64,000 nucleotides of DNA. It comes from Cymbidium sinense (taxonomy: Eukaryota > Streptophyta > Magnoliopsida > Asparagales > Orchidaceae). The notes beneath the pieces were generated by a model. That model had not been told where the DNA came from, did not search any database, and was given only the letters and a program-made list of their open reading frames with translations. Positions 9,894-22,045 of the stretch are shown in pieces. Position 1 is the first letter of the stretch. Each line of letters begins with the position of its first letter. The stretch covers positions 28,425,906 to 28,489,905 of the forward strand of contig CM038221.1 in the NCBI GenBank assembly GCA_021442155.1, given 5' to 3'. The position numbers and the translations under genes are program-made.

Positions 9894-11025
9894 CCATTAA
9901 GTTTAAATTAATGCTGAATCAAATACACTCACATGGGTCTCGACCTTTATCAATACCTACTTAATGGGATCTTTGCGGGTTGATTCTTGGTAGACCGGTG
10001 CAGGTTAACAAAACTTAAAAATCAAATGATGTTATTATAATATCTTCAATCTAATAAAACATCTAAAAAGCTAATTCTGTCATATGACAGCAGATCCGAT
10101 TCTCTATTATTAAATTAATAGAGTTAGATCGAAATAATAAACGATAAACCACCGATGATGCGTTAAATGAAAAATTTTAAGAGGGATACTTCAATCAAAA
10201 TATGATTATAATTTCAAACAAATTAACTTAGATTGAATATCAATCTAAATGCGAATTTAAAATATTATTAGTATCTAAGTGAAATTCATTATTAAAAAAG
10301 CCAAAAATTCAACTCGCTTCCAATTATTTGTGTGACTAAACTTTAGCTCGAGGAGCCAAAGTCAAATCAAGTACACAATTATGTTTATTCTTAAACAATC
10401 TAAACGCGTGAGAGTGACCTGTCTCTCTGGCGGTGGCTCCATGATCTTATTACCGAGTCCTCAAGGGTGGTTATCGCCAAATGATTTATATCCATGATCA
10501 TGGTCGTATGCTCGATCGCCTTTGAGTTGTGAACCATAGTGTATACTTGATTGGACAAAAACCCTCATATGGTAGACTTAAGCATGTCTCCTTACACAAC
10601 ATCATATAGATTTTTTGGATGGCGTAACCATGTGTTGTTGATAAGGATCATTCGGTCGTTGGGTCGATTACCTTCTCGACTAAGTATCTTGATACCCATA
10701 GCGGGATGATGGAAATGGCGTCATCGCTTTTCAACCATCCGCTTAAGTTAAATATAATGAATTTCATAAATCTAAATTAAAAACTGACTATTATACTACA
10801 TTAGGCGATCTAACGGTAGCCTTAATCGAAAGTTCTTTCTCAATTTTAAGGGGTAATTTATAAAATTTGCTTTATAGGAAACCTGAACGAGATCAAGTCC
10901 TCACAAAATGAAATCTCAGGTAGTGTCTTATCTACTATTCATCTGATTTCTGAAAATTTCATCGACACTTTAAATTACTCTCTTCATCGAGAGGTCAGTG
11001 GCTAATTTTCGGAGCCCACATGCTT

Positions 11026-14000
11026 AATAGAGTAACAAACTTATCGTCAAGCATCAGTGCATTGAGAGCTCAGCGAGATAAAAGATTGTTAGTAAGAAGA
11101 GATGGCATGTGAAACAGAGCTAACTAGACATGTTGCATGAATAAACAAGACATTAGAGCAAGAATAAAAAGAGCAAGCTCAACAATAGTTGAAACTGAGT
11201 TTAATGTATGCATATTTTATCAAACTAGATTATATTACTAAATTAAGGAAATAATATCGGATAAAAAAATGCTTAAAACAAGTTTCACATGTGTTTTGTG
11301 CATGTTACGTTCAAATTGGGTCATATCTAGTTTGTGCTAATTTCGATTTTGGGAAGAAATACCTTATACTCAATTTTAGATTTTTCAGACATATGCTGGG
11401 GTGTGTCAAAGCCATGTCCAAGGCCAACACGGACATAGAAGATATTTCAAAGCGTTTGTGCTTCACAATTTATTGATTTGATGATTGCTTTTACTTTAAT
11501 TTATTGGTGTTATAGGTTAATTAGTTGTTTTTGCAACATATTGAGGATTTTAAAGAAATGGGGTGCTACTTAATGTTTAAACAAAAGAATGGGGCTTAAA
11601 ATAATGATTAGTTTGTCTTCTTTATGAGCCAAAGATCATCAATTCAAATCATAGATACATGTGTGCTGCAACGTAGGAGTATGATCACATATGAAACAAC
11701 TTGCCCCTAGACCTTTAATTGATAGAATCAACATTCTATAGGTATGCCTCTTTGAGTTGTTTTACATTTATGTCTCATCTAATAATTATGGATTTCACTA
11801 GCTTAAATCCATTAGGAAAGCAAAAACTATTTGGGTTGTTTAAGATGGATTGGAAGAAATTATTGTGAAGTTATTCTTTAATTATTTTAAAATTAATTGG
11901 CATTTTAGTTTCTACTATTCCTATTTTAAAGTATTTTGAATATGAATGATGGAAACTATTTACTTCAAAATTACTTTAATAAAATGTAGTCATGGTTGTG
12001 AAATTGTTAATTAAATTATTATTTTATATAAAATTTAGTAATTATTTCTCAAAAATTAAGTCTTTAATCCAAGGAAAATTCTTACAAACCACCTTTGGTG
12101 TCTCCTAGGGTGGAGTCAAGAATTTTTTTTAATGGGTGCACAAATTGAATTTTTCAAAAACACCCTCAACCTTTTTCATTCGGGTTTGAGAATGACATTA
12201 ATGATTAAAAATTAAGTTATAAATTGAATCTAAAAAGATAAAATCTATATTGATAAAAAATTATGCTATGTAAATTTCTGCTATGTTTTCATATTTCCAA
12301 ACCATTATATATTATTTCATTATCAAAATATGTTGACTCTTACAATGATATCAAGAGAGATGTAGAATGATAACTTTGAAACACAAAATTAAACAATCAA
12401 GTTATTGTAGAATGTTTTCAACTCATTTGACCTTTATAATTAGCTATATCCATTTCAAGCAAAATAATACAATATCATGAAATTTTACATTCAAAATTAT
12501 TCTCATCTCAAGAAAACAATATATTTTATTACAAAAGGTTTTGTTATAGAAGCAATTATACATAAACCCTTCAAGTAAAGTAATATTAAATTATGAAAAT
12601 TAATTTTGAGATTCAAACACATCAAATTCCTCTCATATTTAAGTGTCATTTTGGTACATCATACATAAACAAATTTTATATTCAATTTATTTTCAAATTT
12701 ATCAAATACAAATTAAAGCATCTTTTCAGCTCAAGAATATAATTTTTGGTGTTGTTGGCATATTTGTTATTTGGATTTACGTACATATCATTTCAAAATA
12801 TTATATTAACATATCTAAAACCATAAAATCATCATTTACCTATATAACACCCTAAAACACCAAATACATCATATACCACTCTAGATACTACCGTTACTCT
12901 TTTATCTAACTCTATGGACGGACTCTCATTCACGCACGACAACAACTCTATTCTCATTCCCATGTAAGCAAAATTCCACCTACATTGTGTCCTTGCTCGC
13001 TCTTTTCAAGGCATAATATATTGATGAACATATAAATATTTGATGAAATTCCATGCAAAATTAGTTATAAGTGACACACATTTGATTTTTTTTTCACATT
13101 TAGAAGAATTTGGGATTTAACTTTATTTATTAGTAATCTAATTGTGCTGGGCTAGAGCTCTAAGAGGCGCTGCAAGAAAGAAATTGCAATTTCAATAGAG
13201 AAATTTGAGCAGAAGATGAGACAAGTTAGATGAATTACTTGTTACTCTAGAACAACATCACTTGTTACTCTATAGTTTTCTGAATTACTTTAATTGAAAA
13301 ATTTTCATTACTGAGGCTCCTATCCACGTCAGCAATATTGGTAAGGGAAACAACAGAATCAATGATCTCAATGAATGGAAGAGAACAAGAGGGAATGGTT
13401 GCGAGAGAAAAGAAAGCTTGCAAGAGAGGATAGGATGGATTCATAGAACTTAACAAAGCTTCTCACAATAAGTTATAGGGATTTATGGGTTTCAAGAAAC
13501 ATCAATAAGAGTGGTAGATATGATATATTATAAAGTTTAGGGTGATATTAATGTAAAATTTGAGTTTTAGGGGTTAGATATATAAATTGCTATGTATGTA
13601 ATCTTTCAATTATTTATTTATTTTTTTTGATATTTTTTTGGATTTGTGGATCAAGTGAATTTTTTTTGAATAATTTATTGTGTTATATAGGATAATAGAA
13701 AAATTCCTTCAAATGCTATGTTCTTTAATCGCGAGAAGTACAAAGTTTCCTTTAGTCATGAAATATAGCAAATTATACGCACGCACATACATGTTCAACC
13801 TTACACCCAGAAAGGCGGCTATCTTGTAGATACACACGATTGACTTGTATTAAAATTAAGGTAAGATGCTTTGAATGTGTAAGTTTTGAGTCTTTTTTGT
13901 CAAAGATGACTATTTAAAGATTTATGGTAGATTTTTTTTACAAGAGGAAATAAGAGTTTCTATATTCCTCTATTAACCATCTCTTACTCGAGAAAAGATG

Positions 14001-15018
14001 ATTTAAAATTTGAAACTTAACTCTTTTTATATCCGAGGACTATTCGAAATTTCATAGAAGATCAACTCAACTGCCCTCACTATTTCTTCAATAATAATTT
14101 TCTTTTATTTTAAATTGAGGTCGGTTTGTTGCAAGGGGAAAAAAAAGTAATTTGTATCCTTCAAAATTGAAAAGGATGAATAAAATGAAAAATGACAGGG
14201 GTTATTTGGTTTAATAATATCTAAATAATAGATAATAATGTTAATTCTCAAGTTCATTATTATCTTAATCATTGTATTGTTCTCTTAATCAAGGTTTTTT
14301 GAAAATCATATCATATATTGGACTAAAAAAGGAGAGGTTCTAAGTTCAATGGTTTAATTGAAGTTTAAACGGGGTTTGAATTAGATGATATAATAAATAT
14401 AAAAAGTATTTCAATATATTTTGAATGTTGTAATAATGATGTAATAATAATATAATAATGATATTTTCATCAATTAAATATATAAAATAGTAATTTAGGA
14501 TTCTTCACTCTTAAATGTTTTGAATATACTTCTAAATTAATTTTCTAAGATATGTTATTTTAATTATTTTATCTATTTTGAATTTAAATCTCTTATTTTA
14601 TGATTCAATTATAATAAAAAATCAAAATTTGATTACCTTTAAAATTAACTTCTTATTTGAAAATTGAACCAATTCGGCCTTAGTTCAACTCTGATTTTGG
14701 TCGATTCAATGCAAAAGCGATTTTCGATCTAAACCAAATCGGCTAGAGGATCGGTTCACGATCAAATAGGTTGAACCGGTTGGTTTATTCCAGCTTCTAA
14801 AACCATGTTTTTAATGACATAATGATCATTATTCTTCCTATTGTTGTCATTTATTTATAATTACTAAATATTTTTACATGATTTGATCACAAAACCATTT
14901 ATTGTCTTCAATTTGATCGACAATTCTCTAGAATGACAAACTAATTTGGTCACATAATCAAGAATTTTGAATTGATCGTATATACAATTTATGATTCTCA
15001 CTTAATAATTTCTAGGTT
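11026..15018 (+). other. Intron 2 DNA between solo LTRs
   Basis: AT-rich DNA with no gene. A possible SINE remnant (11590-11725) is listed separately. The stretch at about 12100-12190 (ctcctagggtggagtcaag...gggtgcacaaattg) looks like a dispersed plant repeat but I could not classify it. Short open frames at 11291-11476, 12643-12855 and 13265-13456 show no recognisable domain. Confidence 0.45.
11590..11725 (+). repeat. Au-like SINE remnant (tentative)
   Basis: The order 'gattagtttgtcttctttatgagcc', 'catcaattcaaatcatagat', 'gctgcaacgtaggagtatgatcacat' and 'cttgcccctagacc' parallels the tRNA-related head, B-box region and 'cttgccccagaccc' tail region of plant Au-type SINEs. All parts are mutated and no target duplication was found. 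Confidence 0.35.
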
Positions 15019-15023
15019 TTTAA
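15019..15023. repeat. Target-site duplication TTTAA (left), copy 3
   Basis: Exact match to 19108-19112 across the element. Confidence 0.8.
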
Positions 15024-18000
15024 TGTTGGTCTCAATGTCTACTACATAAGTTGAGTCGAGTTCACGAGTCGAATGCAACAACGTGCAAATCGAAGCTGAA
15101 ATACACTCGACATCGTTGAAATTGGTCAAAATGACCTCCGATCAACGTATGGACTTCGCCATCGCATTCATAACGTCGAAATTGGTTAGAATATACATAT
15201 TGCATAATTCGACGATCGACTGATCAAGAAGGAAATCCATCGGCGACCGCATATATCGGTCGGAGAAAACCGGCGTTGCAAACGACCTCCGTTCGCGAAA
15301 TTGATGCCGTTAGCGTCAACGCCAAAACCATTAAATGAGGCATTCGCTCAACGAGCGAGCAAATATTGAGCGATTAGGCGATGGCCTGAATTTTGAACGA
15401 AATTGACCCGATTCAGCGTCGAATTGAACGGCCTCTCGATCAGGTGGTTGCGTTGTTGCATCTGGAACGTCGAAATAACCTAAGATCAACATATATATTA
15501 ATTATATGATTATGTCGTCGCAAAATTTCAAATTATGATTAATTAATCACTTAAATAAAGAAGCCCTTATAAATACTCTTTATACCCAACCCTAATACAC
15601 ACAACACTCCTATTCACAGCTTGATACTCCCGTTTTGCGCCGCAAACCCTCCATTCATCTGGTTCCTTCCCTCGATGGAGCGTGCCATCACTCGGTCGCT
15701 CCTGCAGTCCTCCCTCTCAATTGAACAACGAGCCGCAACTCTCGACCAGTCGGAGCCCTCTTCCTCTCTCTCTATTGAAGGTCGAACGAGCCCTCACTAC
15801 CCCTCTCGATATCCCTGGTTTGTGCGACCAGTTCGCCATCGTCGCTACTCCCTGCCGGATGAATATGAACCCAGTCGAGCCGAGCAACCAAGCTCCTTAC
15901 CCGTCTGTCCGGTTACAGCAGCCGAACCGGACCCCGTTCGGCCTTATCATCTCCGATTGAAGGTCAGCCATAATCCCTCCATCTCCCTCTCTTTCTCGTC
16001 CCGATTGGAATAACCGAAGATCTTGCTCCCTGCCATTCCCATTTCTGTTTGCTACAGAAATCCCATTTTCTGAACTTCTCAGATCCAGTTTTTGGGTAGT
16101 ATGTTAAGGGAGCTAAGATAATGTTCTATAGGGATTAAAGTGAGCTTTCTTTTTTGGGCTGAATCCTACCCAAACTTTTTTGCCAACTTGATAATATTTG
16201 GAGGAAGATAATATAATCTGGATGCTGTTGTGCATGATTTATTTCTGTTTTGCTGATCTTAGTTTATATTGGCTTAAATTTTGCTTCTCTCTCACTACCA
16301 AATAACCACTGTCTCCAAACATTCATTTTGTAGTTGGGTTAAAGTAAAAGAAAAAATATATATATTTGAGATTTGTGAATTTATAGATTTTGGAAGCTTT
16401 CGTTTTGGGGTCCATAAATGATTGTCGAACAAAATCATTTAAATCTTGTTGTCGAATGCCCCTTTCTCATCTTTATATTATTGCAAGGTGAAGTTGCAAT
16501 AAAATTCTAAATTTGTGAGATTCAATATTATTATTTTCTAATATTTCATGGGACATTCAACTTGCTACTTCATTTGTCCTGTTTGGAAATGATGGAAAGG
16601 AAAGCAAAGTTTCTTATGAGTCTTCCTTACTTTTGTTTTGCCTCACCTCTATGTGTTCATGGAAATAAAATTATAAGAAATACTGTAATTTTAAGTACCC
16701 ACTGTCAATTTGTTTCAACACGGAAATCTATAGACTGGTACTCGTGCATCGCTTAAGATGTCGAAAACTATGATGCTTTTTACACATGTTTGAAGGCCTA
16801 TGCGACGCTTTTCATAAGCACGGTAGATGCAAGAAAATTAGTCGGCCGCGGTGTCGCAAGACACCTACCATGCACGCTTTCCATAAACATGGTGGGAAGA
16901 CCTCAGCACTCCCGATGCAGCCCCCTACAAGGGGATGCTGCCGAGAGGCTACCAGATTTCATTTCAAACACCTGTGCATATACTTGCCTAGCATATTAAA
17001 CTCATCTACTTATTATTTCAATGTAATTGCAAATATTTGCTAGATATAAGTACTCGTGCATGTTGCTTCAGCATGTCGAGGAAATTAGGATGGTTTTCAT
17101 ACAGGTTTGAAGGCCTACGTGACGCTTTTCATAAACGCGGTAGGTGCAAGAAAATCACTTGGCCGCGGTGTCGCAAGAAAATCACTTGGCCGCTTTCTTG
17201 AGCGTGGTGGGAAGGCCTCAGCACTCCCGATGCAGCCCCCTACACGAGGATGATGTCGGGAGGTTGCCGAATTTCATTCCAAACACAGATATTGAAGGCC
17301 TATGCACACTTTCTTAAGCGTGGTGGGTTTAGAAGAATCTCTAAGCCGCAGTGTCGAAAGAAACTGACTATGCATGCTTTCTTAAGCATGGTAGGAAGAC
17401 TTTGACACTCACGAAACATCCCCTTATGTGGGGATGACGCCAGGAGGTTGCCGAAATTTCATCAAAAGCAGAGATTAATAATTAATGAAAATGAAATAGT
17501 CAAAGGATAATATTTAAATCTTAAACGAGTAATAAGATCAATAATTAAATTAAGTCTTTATATTTAAGTCTTTGAGAAGACTTTTTTCAATCATCGATTG
17601 GATACAACAAGTTAGGTGTCTATCCAACTCAAGCAAAATATTCGAATGAATAAGAAATACACTGTGCTATAAAGCATTCAAAAGATTTAAAGTTGGATAT
17701 GAATGAAACATACAACTTACATTATCTGATTCGCAACACATCGTACAAGCGAACAGAAGGTGTTAATTAAGACTTCAATTGAACTCTTGCACACATTATA
17801 AAGTATGATTAAAACTAAAATTCAATGCCTTAAAAGTGTGCAAGCATTCTTAAATACACCCGCATGGGCCCCGACACTATGCTAAATGCATAAACTTAGT
17901 GTCTGAGGATGCTGCGCGGGTTGATTCCCGGTTGGGTCTTAGGACCGGGTCTTGGTAAACAAAACCTAAAAATCTAATAATGCTATTATAATATTTCCAA

Positions 18001-19107
18001 CTTATTAAAATTTCTGTGAAGCTAATTCTATCATATGACAGTAGATCTGAACCCTATTATTAAAAATAAAATTGACGATCAATCAATAAATTAAATGATC
18101 AAACAATATATATACCCCGATGATGACTGTGTTGAATGGAGATTTCAGGAGGATACTTCCATCAAAATGTGATTACAATCTTAGGTCAAATTAATTTAAA
18201 TTAAGGGTCAACCCAAATGTAAAATCAGACAAATCACTAAGTTATAAATGACTAAATGAAAATCATCAAGTTAAAAAAACTTAAAGCTAAAAATCCAATC
18301 CACCTTCCGCAATTGTTTGTCAGAGGTGATAAATTAAGAAAACTCTAGCTCACAAAGGAGCCAATGTCAAATCAAATGTATTTCTATATTCACTCTCAAT
18401 TAATCTCATGCCAGTAAGGATGTGACATGTGTCTTCATTTGCGTGACTTGTAGTAAGAACATGTATACGATTCTGATCGAGTCCTCCGATCGGTGATCCT
18501 CCAAATGATACAATTATATTATAGTCATGATTGTAGCACGTATGTTCCCCAATAGCTTTTCCCTTTGAGTTGTGAATCATAGGATGCACCTGATAGGGCA
18601 AAAAGCTCTCTGTTGGCTAATGTGGACTTAAGCTTGTCTCCTTAGACAAATTTCACCCTAGGTTCCTGAGCGAAAAAACTCATGATGGCGATAAGGATCC
18701 TTCTTGGGTTAGACTACCTCATTAAATAGATTAGACCACCAGTAGGGATGGGAATAGATCTAGATCGGGCACATCATCGTTCCCCCAATCATCCACTCTA
18801 AGTTAAAAAATGATAAATTTTGTAAATTCACAATTTTATACTCCATATGCTACTACTATAGGCTACGCACTTAACGATCTAACGACTAGCCTTAATCAAA
18901 AGTTCTCTCTCAGCATTGTAAGGGGTAATTAACTATAGGTGCTTGCGCTTATAGGAAACCTGAAACCAGATCTAAAGTACTCACAAAATGAGGGCGAAAT
19001 CTCTGGTTGTGTCTTATCTACTATACCATTTGTCTTCTAAAAATTTGATCGACATCATTCCAAACTCTTTTAATCGAGAGGACGACGGCGAATTTTTGGA
19101 GCCCACA
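15024..19107 (+). mobile_element. Solo-LTR-like element, copy 3 (4.08 kb, TSD TTTAA)
   Basis: Begins TGTTGGTCTCAATG and ends TTTTTGGAGCCCACA, with the perfect 5-bp duplication TTTAA on both sides. It shares the CG-rich first 500 bp with copies 1, 2, 4 and 5 (for example cgacctccgttcgcgaaattg near 15275), a TATA/CCCTAA leader at 15570-15595, a hairpin array at 16797-17460 and the conserved 3' part 17840-19107 (caaaagcattc...gggccccgacac, then tgacagtagatctg and gcattgtaaggggtaatt). An open frame of 130 codons lies in the leader (15621-16013) but its composition (Ser/Pro/Arg from pyrimidine-rich leader) and lack of conservation in other copies argue against a protein. Confidence 0.87.
16797..17460 (+). 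repeat. Hairpin array in solo-LTR copy 3, alternative stems
   Basis: At least six hairpin units followed by GGTRGG-type sequence. The clearest, 17373-17390, is CATGCTT-TCTT-AAGCATG, a perfect seven-base stem. Others read CGCTTTCTTGAGCG (near 17197) and CGCTTTTCATAAGCAC (near 16806). Compared with copy 2, CC/GG pairs of the stem have become TT/AA pairs while the TTTCTT-type loop stays, i.e. both sides of the stem changed together. The units are separated by 'gcactcccgatgcagccccctac' type spacers and 'gccgcggtgtcgcaag'. Confidence 0.65.
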
Positions 19108-19112
19108 TTTAA
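19108..19112. repeat. Target-site duplication TTTAA (right), copy 3
   Basis: Exact match to 15019-15023. About 115 bp of plain intron follow before the LINE tail. Confidence 0.8.
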
Positions 19113-19227
19113 GCTGACAAATTTTATTTGGATTTGTTTGTAGTTATTATGAGGTTGTAGGTTGTTGTGAGGTTTTTAAATAGCCCTCCTACTTCATTTC
19201 TAAGTTTAATAGATCCATAACTTATGT

Positions 19228-19880
19228 TCAACAACAACAACAAGAACACCTTTATCCCACTATGTGGAGTTTGCTACATAATTTTTTTTTCTCTGTTGTG
19301 TTTTATTAAATGCCATATTCTCGTTTATTTCTAATAAAATAAGATTATTTTCTTTATACTTCATAACTAAGTTTTTTGGGTCTACCTTTGTCTCTCTTAA
19401 CATAGGTCAAATCTAATATATCTACTCTCCCAACTAGGTCATCAGACGGTCGACATTTTATGTGAGCAAAATATCTAAGGTGACTCTCTTTAATCTTATT
19501 TGTTATTGGAGCTACTCCAACCTTTTCATGTATATATTAATTTCATAGTTTGTTTCTAAGTGTATAGCCACTCATCCACTTGACAATCCTCATCTCCGTG
19601 ACACTTAATTTTATGTTTCTTTTTACTAGCCATTGGACAACATTTGCGCCATACAACCTTGCAGGTCTCACCATCATATAAAATTTTCCCTTAAGTCTAA
19701 GCGGGACTTTTCTATCACACAACAAGCCTGATACATTCCTCCACTTCAACCATCCAACTTGAATTCTAATAACATCCCCATCTCTTTCACCATCAACTTG
19801 AACATTAAACCCGATATATCTAAAACATTCACTCATCTTTATGACTTTGGTTACTCATCATCACAACTTTGCCACTAGAT
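19228..19880 (-). mobile_element. RTE-clade LINE, 5'-truncated 3' end
   Basis: The - strand open frame 19836-19543 reads GWLKWRNVSGLLCDRKVPL, then LKGKFYMMVRPARLYGANV and VTEMRIVKWMSGYTLRNKL. These are the conserved blocks C-terminal to the reverse transcriptase core of plant RTE-type LINEs. Downstream on the - strand a short 3' UTR ends in the family's GTTGTTGTTGTTG tail (caacaacaacaa on the + strand at about 19231-19245), preceded by 'ccactatgtggagtttgctac', also typical. Catalytic reverse-transcriptase motifs and the endonuclease are absent, as expected of a 5'-truncated copy. Not functional. Confidence 0.8.
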
Positions 19881-20982
19881 CTACTACTTTCAAAAATATA
19901 TTCATGTATTCTATTTTAGATCTACTCAAAAGAAAGCTTTTAGACTTTAATGTTGACCTCTATAATTCAAGTTTATGTGCTTTCAATGTTAGATTATATT
20001 GAGAGAGTTTTTGAGTGAAATATTAATTTAAGATTTCACTGGTTATCTAAAGTCTCATGAATCCTTTCTTGTTGATGCTACAATCTTTAGGAGGTATTAA
20101 AAGTTGAAATAACTTGTTTATTTTCAATATTATATCTAGAGATGCTTGATCTTAGTTGTAAGTGTTAGTCTTTTAGTCAACATTCAAGTTCAAGAGAATT
20201 TTAATTTATAAGTTTTTCATTAAATTGAAAAGTTGGTAGCCTTGGTTTTAAGGATTGTAAAAAGTACTTGTTTTATAGATGCTCTTTGTCCTTTCGAGCT
20301 ATGAAGGAGTTGTACTTATTGTGATAAGCCTGTAGTAGTGAGAATCCTTTGTTAGTGAGGCTAGTTGGATGATCAAAACAAGTGAAAATATTTGCCCACT
20401 TTTCAACATAGTTTTATTTTTATTTACATGATTAATTACTTGTATTAGAAAGTTAATTTAGTGATTTGAGTTATAATTAATATTTTTCATTTATGTAAGT
20501 TTATTTGTGCTTAAACTACTTGCTCTCACATGTAGCATAATCTTCATATCACCATAATTTGTGTTCGGTTTGGGCACAATTATAAATTTGGTGGTTGGTG
20601 GTTTAGTTGTAATAGCTTCTATAGTTGATTGTGTATTTCATTTCCATCGAGCTTAAAATTAAACACACACTAATATAATTTAGTCATTTATCCACACTAT
20701 TGTTTCACTTATTTGGTGTGCTTGTAGGATTAGATTAATTTACTACAAATGTTTGTGGTCAATCACTTGTACATTCTTAGTATTAGTTAATTCACATGAT
20801 ATTTTATCATATGTCTATACTATATCACTTGATTGTTTATTTTATTTGTTTACTTTGTTGTTAAATCATTCACTTTAATTTGTATATTAAATATGCTGAA
20901 ATAGTGGAATTTGAATCCAAAGTACCCTTGGGACATTTGAGTGAATTTAATTGTAAATTCAAATATACAATTCATATGCAAG
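19881..20982 (+). other. Intron 2 DNA, no feature
   Basis: T-rich intron-like sequence without recognisable genes or repeats. Confidence 0.4.
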
Positions 20983-21050
20983 AGCTTGAACCTAAGACCC
21001 CTTGGTTGAAAGCCTAAACTCTCAACCGCTAGGCTAAGATGCCTTGAACC
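20983..21050 (-). other. tRNA-like segment with A box and partial B box
   Basis: On the - strand TTAGCCTAGCGGTTGAGAG fits the A box (TAGCCTAGCGG), followed by a TTTAGGCTTTCAACCAAGG stem-loop region and TCTTAGGTTCAAGC, a B-box-like sequence. Pairing of the outer stem is poor. It is probably the head of an old SINE or a tRNA pseudogene in the intron just before exon 3. Confidence 0.4.
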
Positions 21051-21233
21051 AAAGTGCCTTATTAAACACCCAATTTACATCCCCTCTTGGTGAACCCTTG
21101 TCTAACAATATGTATCATCCAATGGACTTCTTGGCAAAATATTTCTTATTATGGTTATGTATTAGGTTTATTTTGAGTACAATTTCTTATTGTTTCCTGT
21201 AAGATTACCTTCTCTTAACCTGTTTCATTGTAG

Positions 21234-21365
21234 GTTGTTCCTCATGATGTGATTGAAATAGATGAAGATGATGACCAAGATGGAGTTGTTATAATTGGTG
21301 AAAGTCTTTCAAACAACAAAAACATACTTATGAAGTATGGAAATGACAGTAAAAATGCAGTCAAG
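21234..21365 (+). CDS. E2 gene exon 3 (VVPHDVIEIDEDDD motif)
   Basis: Acceptor ctgtttcattgtag|GTT and donor GTCAAG|GTATGA enclose exactly 44 codons, phase 0 at both ends. The protein begins VVPHDVIEIDEDDDQDGVVI and continues with IGESLSNNKNILMKYGNDS. The PHDVIEIDEDxD acidic block is a recognisable conserved feature of plant PFU-type E2 proteins upstream of their UBC fold. No stop and good codon structure argue that this exon is, or was recently, under constraint. Confidence 0.8.
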
Positions 21366-21452
21366 GTATGATAAATGCTCACAAACTCCAGAAATCAGAA
21401 ATTGCTTCAAATCCATGCCAAATTTTTATAGCTATTTTAACTTTTTACATAG

Positions 21453-21771
21453 GAAATCTTCCCCATTTGTCATCGAGTTCAAGTACAAAACTCATGTCAG
21501 AAAGTGATGCTGCTTGAGAAAAGCAAACGGATCTGCTTTAGACCCAATGTATTTTAACTTTATTGAAAATCAATTTTGGTGAATATGAATATGATGATGA
21601 TGATTATTATGATTTTGGTGAAATATGAATGAATGATAATTATTATGATGGTGATTCGCTTAAGAATCTGACTGTCATTGAATTTGATGAGAATCATTAT
21701 AACCTTAACTATGGTGATCAATTTAAGTTACTGGACCAGCCATCTTAAATAGAAGCAACTATGCATTGGCT
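21453..21771 (+). pseudogene. E2 gene exon 4, degenerate acidic-linker exon
   Basis: Read in the frame that shows similarity to the family (codons starting at 21452), it gives GNLPHLSSSSSTKLMSESDA, then GEYEYDDDDYYDFGE, then QFKLLDQPS and IEATMHWL. These match in order the Ser-rich, Asp/Tyr-rich and 'PPGVEA..WL' segments of PFU-type E2 linkers. Four stops interrupt that frame: TGA 21515, TAG 21539, TGA 21626, TAA 21746. In addition, splicing at the only good acceptor (tttttacatag|GAAATC) enters one base out of this frame, as if one G had been lost. A strong donor (GGCT|GTAAGA) closes the exon. It therefore cannot encode the linker as sequenced. Confidence 0.65.
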
Positions 21772-21799
21772 GTAAGATGTTGAGGCTGGAATGCCAACA

Positions 21800-22045
21800 A
21801 GGATGCTGTGAACCCCAAATATTCAAATGCCTTTATAAGTTCATAGGAAAATTGATATGTCTCATTATGCTCTAAAATACAAGAATTATTTTCAACTTAT
21901 TTGTGCAACGCTTTGTCAACTTTGACAAAAAAAAGGCTTCCTTGATTAGTGCTAGTTTGAGAGATGGTTAAATAGTGTCTAACCAAATGACTTGATTTAG
22001 CCCAGCAGAGGATAAAGCCCCTTGATAATAGCAATAATTAAAAAA
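21800..22045 (+). repeat. Intron segment duplicated at about 39990-40265
   Basis: Blocks such as atgtctcattatgctctaaaatacaagaatt and the following 'caacttatttgtgcaac', 'gataaagccccttgataata' recur in the same order and orientation as 'atgtctcattgtgttctagattacaagaatt', 'caacttacaaacatttagcac', 'gaaaaccctttgataatta' about 18 kb downstream. The copies are diverged. They bracket the two gypsy elements. Confidence 0.55.

Larger units (their letters stand above)
7495..11020 (+). mobile_element. Solo-LTR-like element, copy 2 (TSD TGCTC/TGCTT)
   Basis: Starts TGTTGACCTCCATGCATG and ends TTTTCGGAGCCCACA. The flanks are TGCTC (7490-7494) and TGCTT (11021-11025), a target duplication with one mismatch. 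Order inside: CG-rich block to about 7990, TATA box at 8031, AAACCCTAA-type leader, (CT)n tract, hairpin array 8431-9240, a nested foldback element (9293-9884), then the conserved 3' part 9900-11020. Without the nested insertion the LTR is about 2.9 kb. No protein-coding region is present; open frames inside it are short and in different frames from copy to copy. Confidence 0.82.

Noticed and set aside
15621..16013. 130-codon + strand open frame as a protein gene
   Set aside because: It lies in the pyrimidine-rich leader of a solo LTR, has no domain, overlaps another equally long frame, and is not kept in copies 2, 4 or 5.
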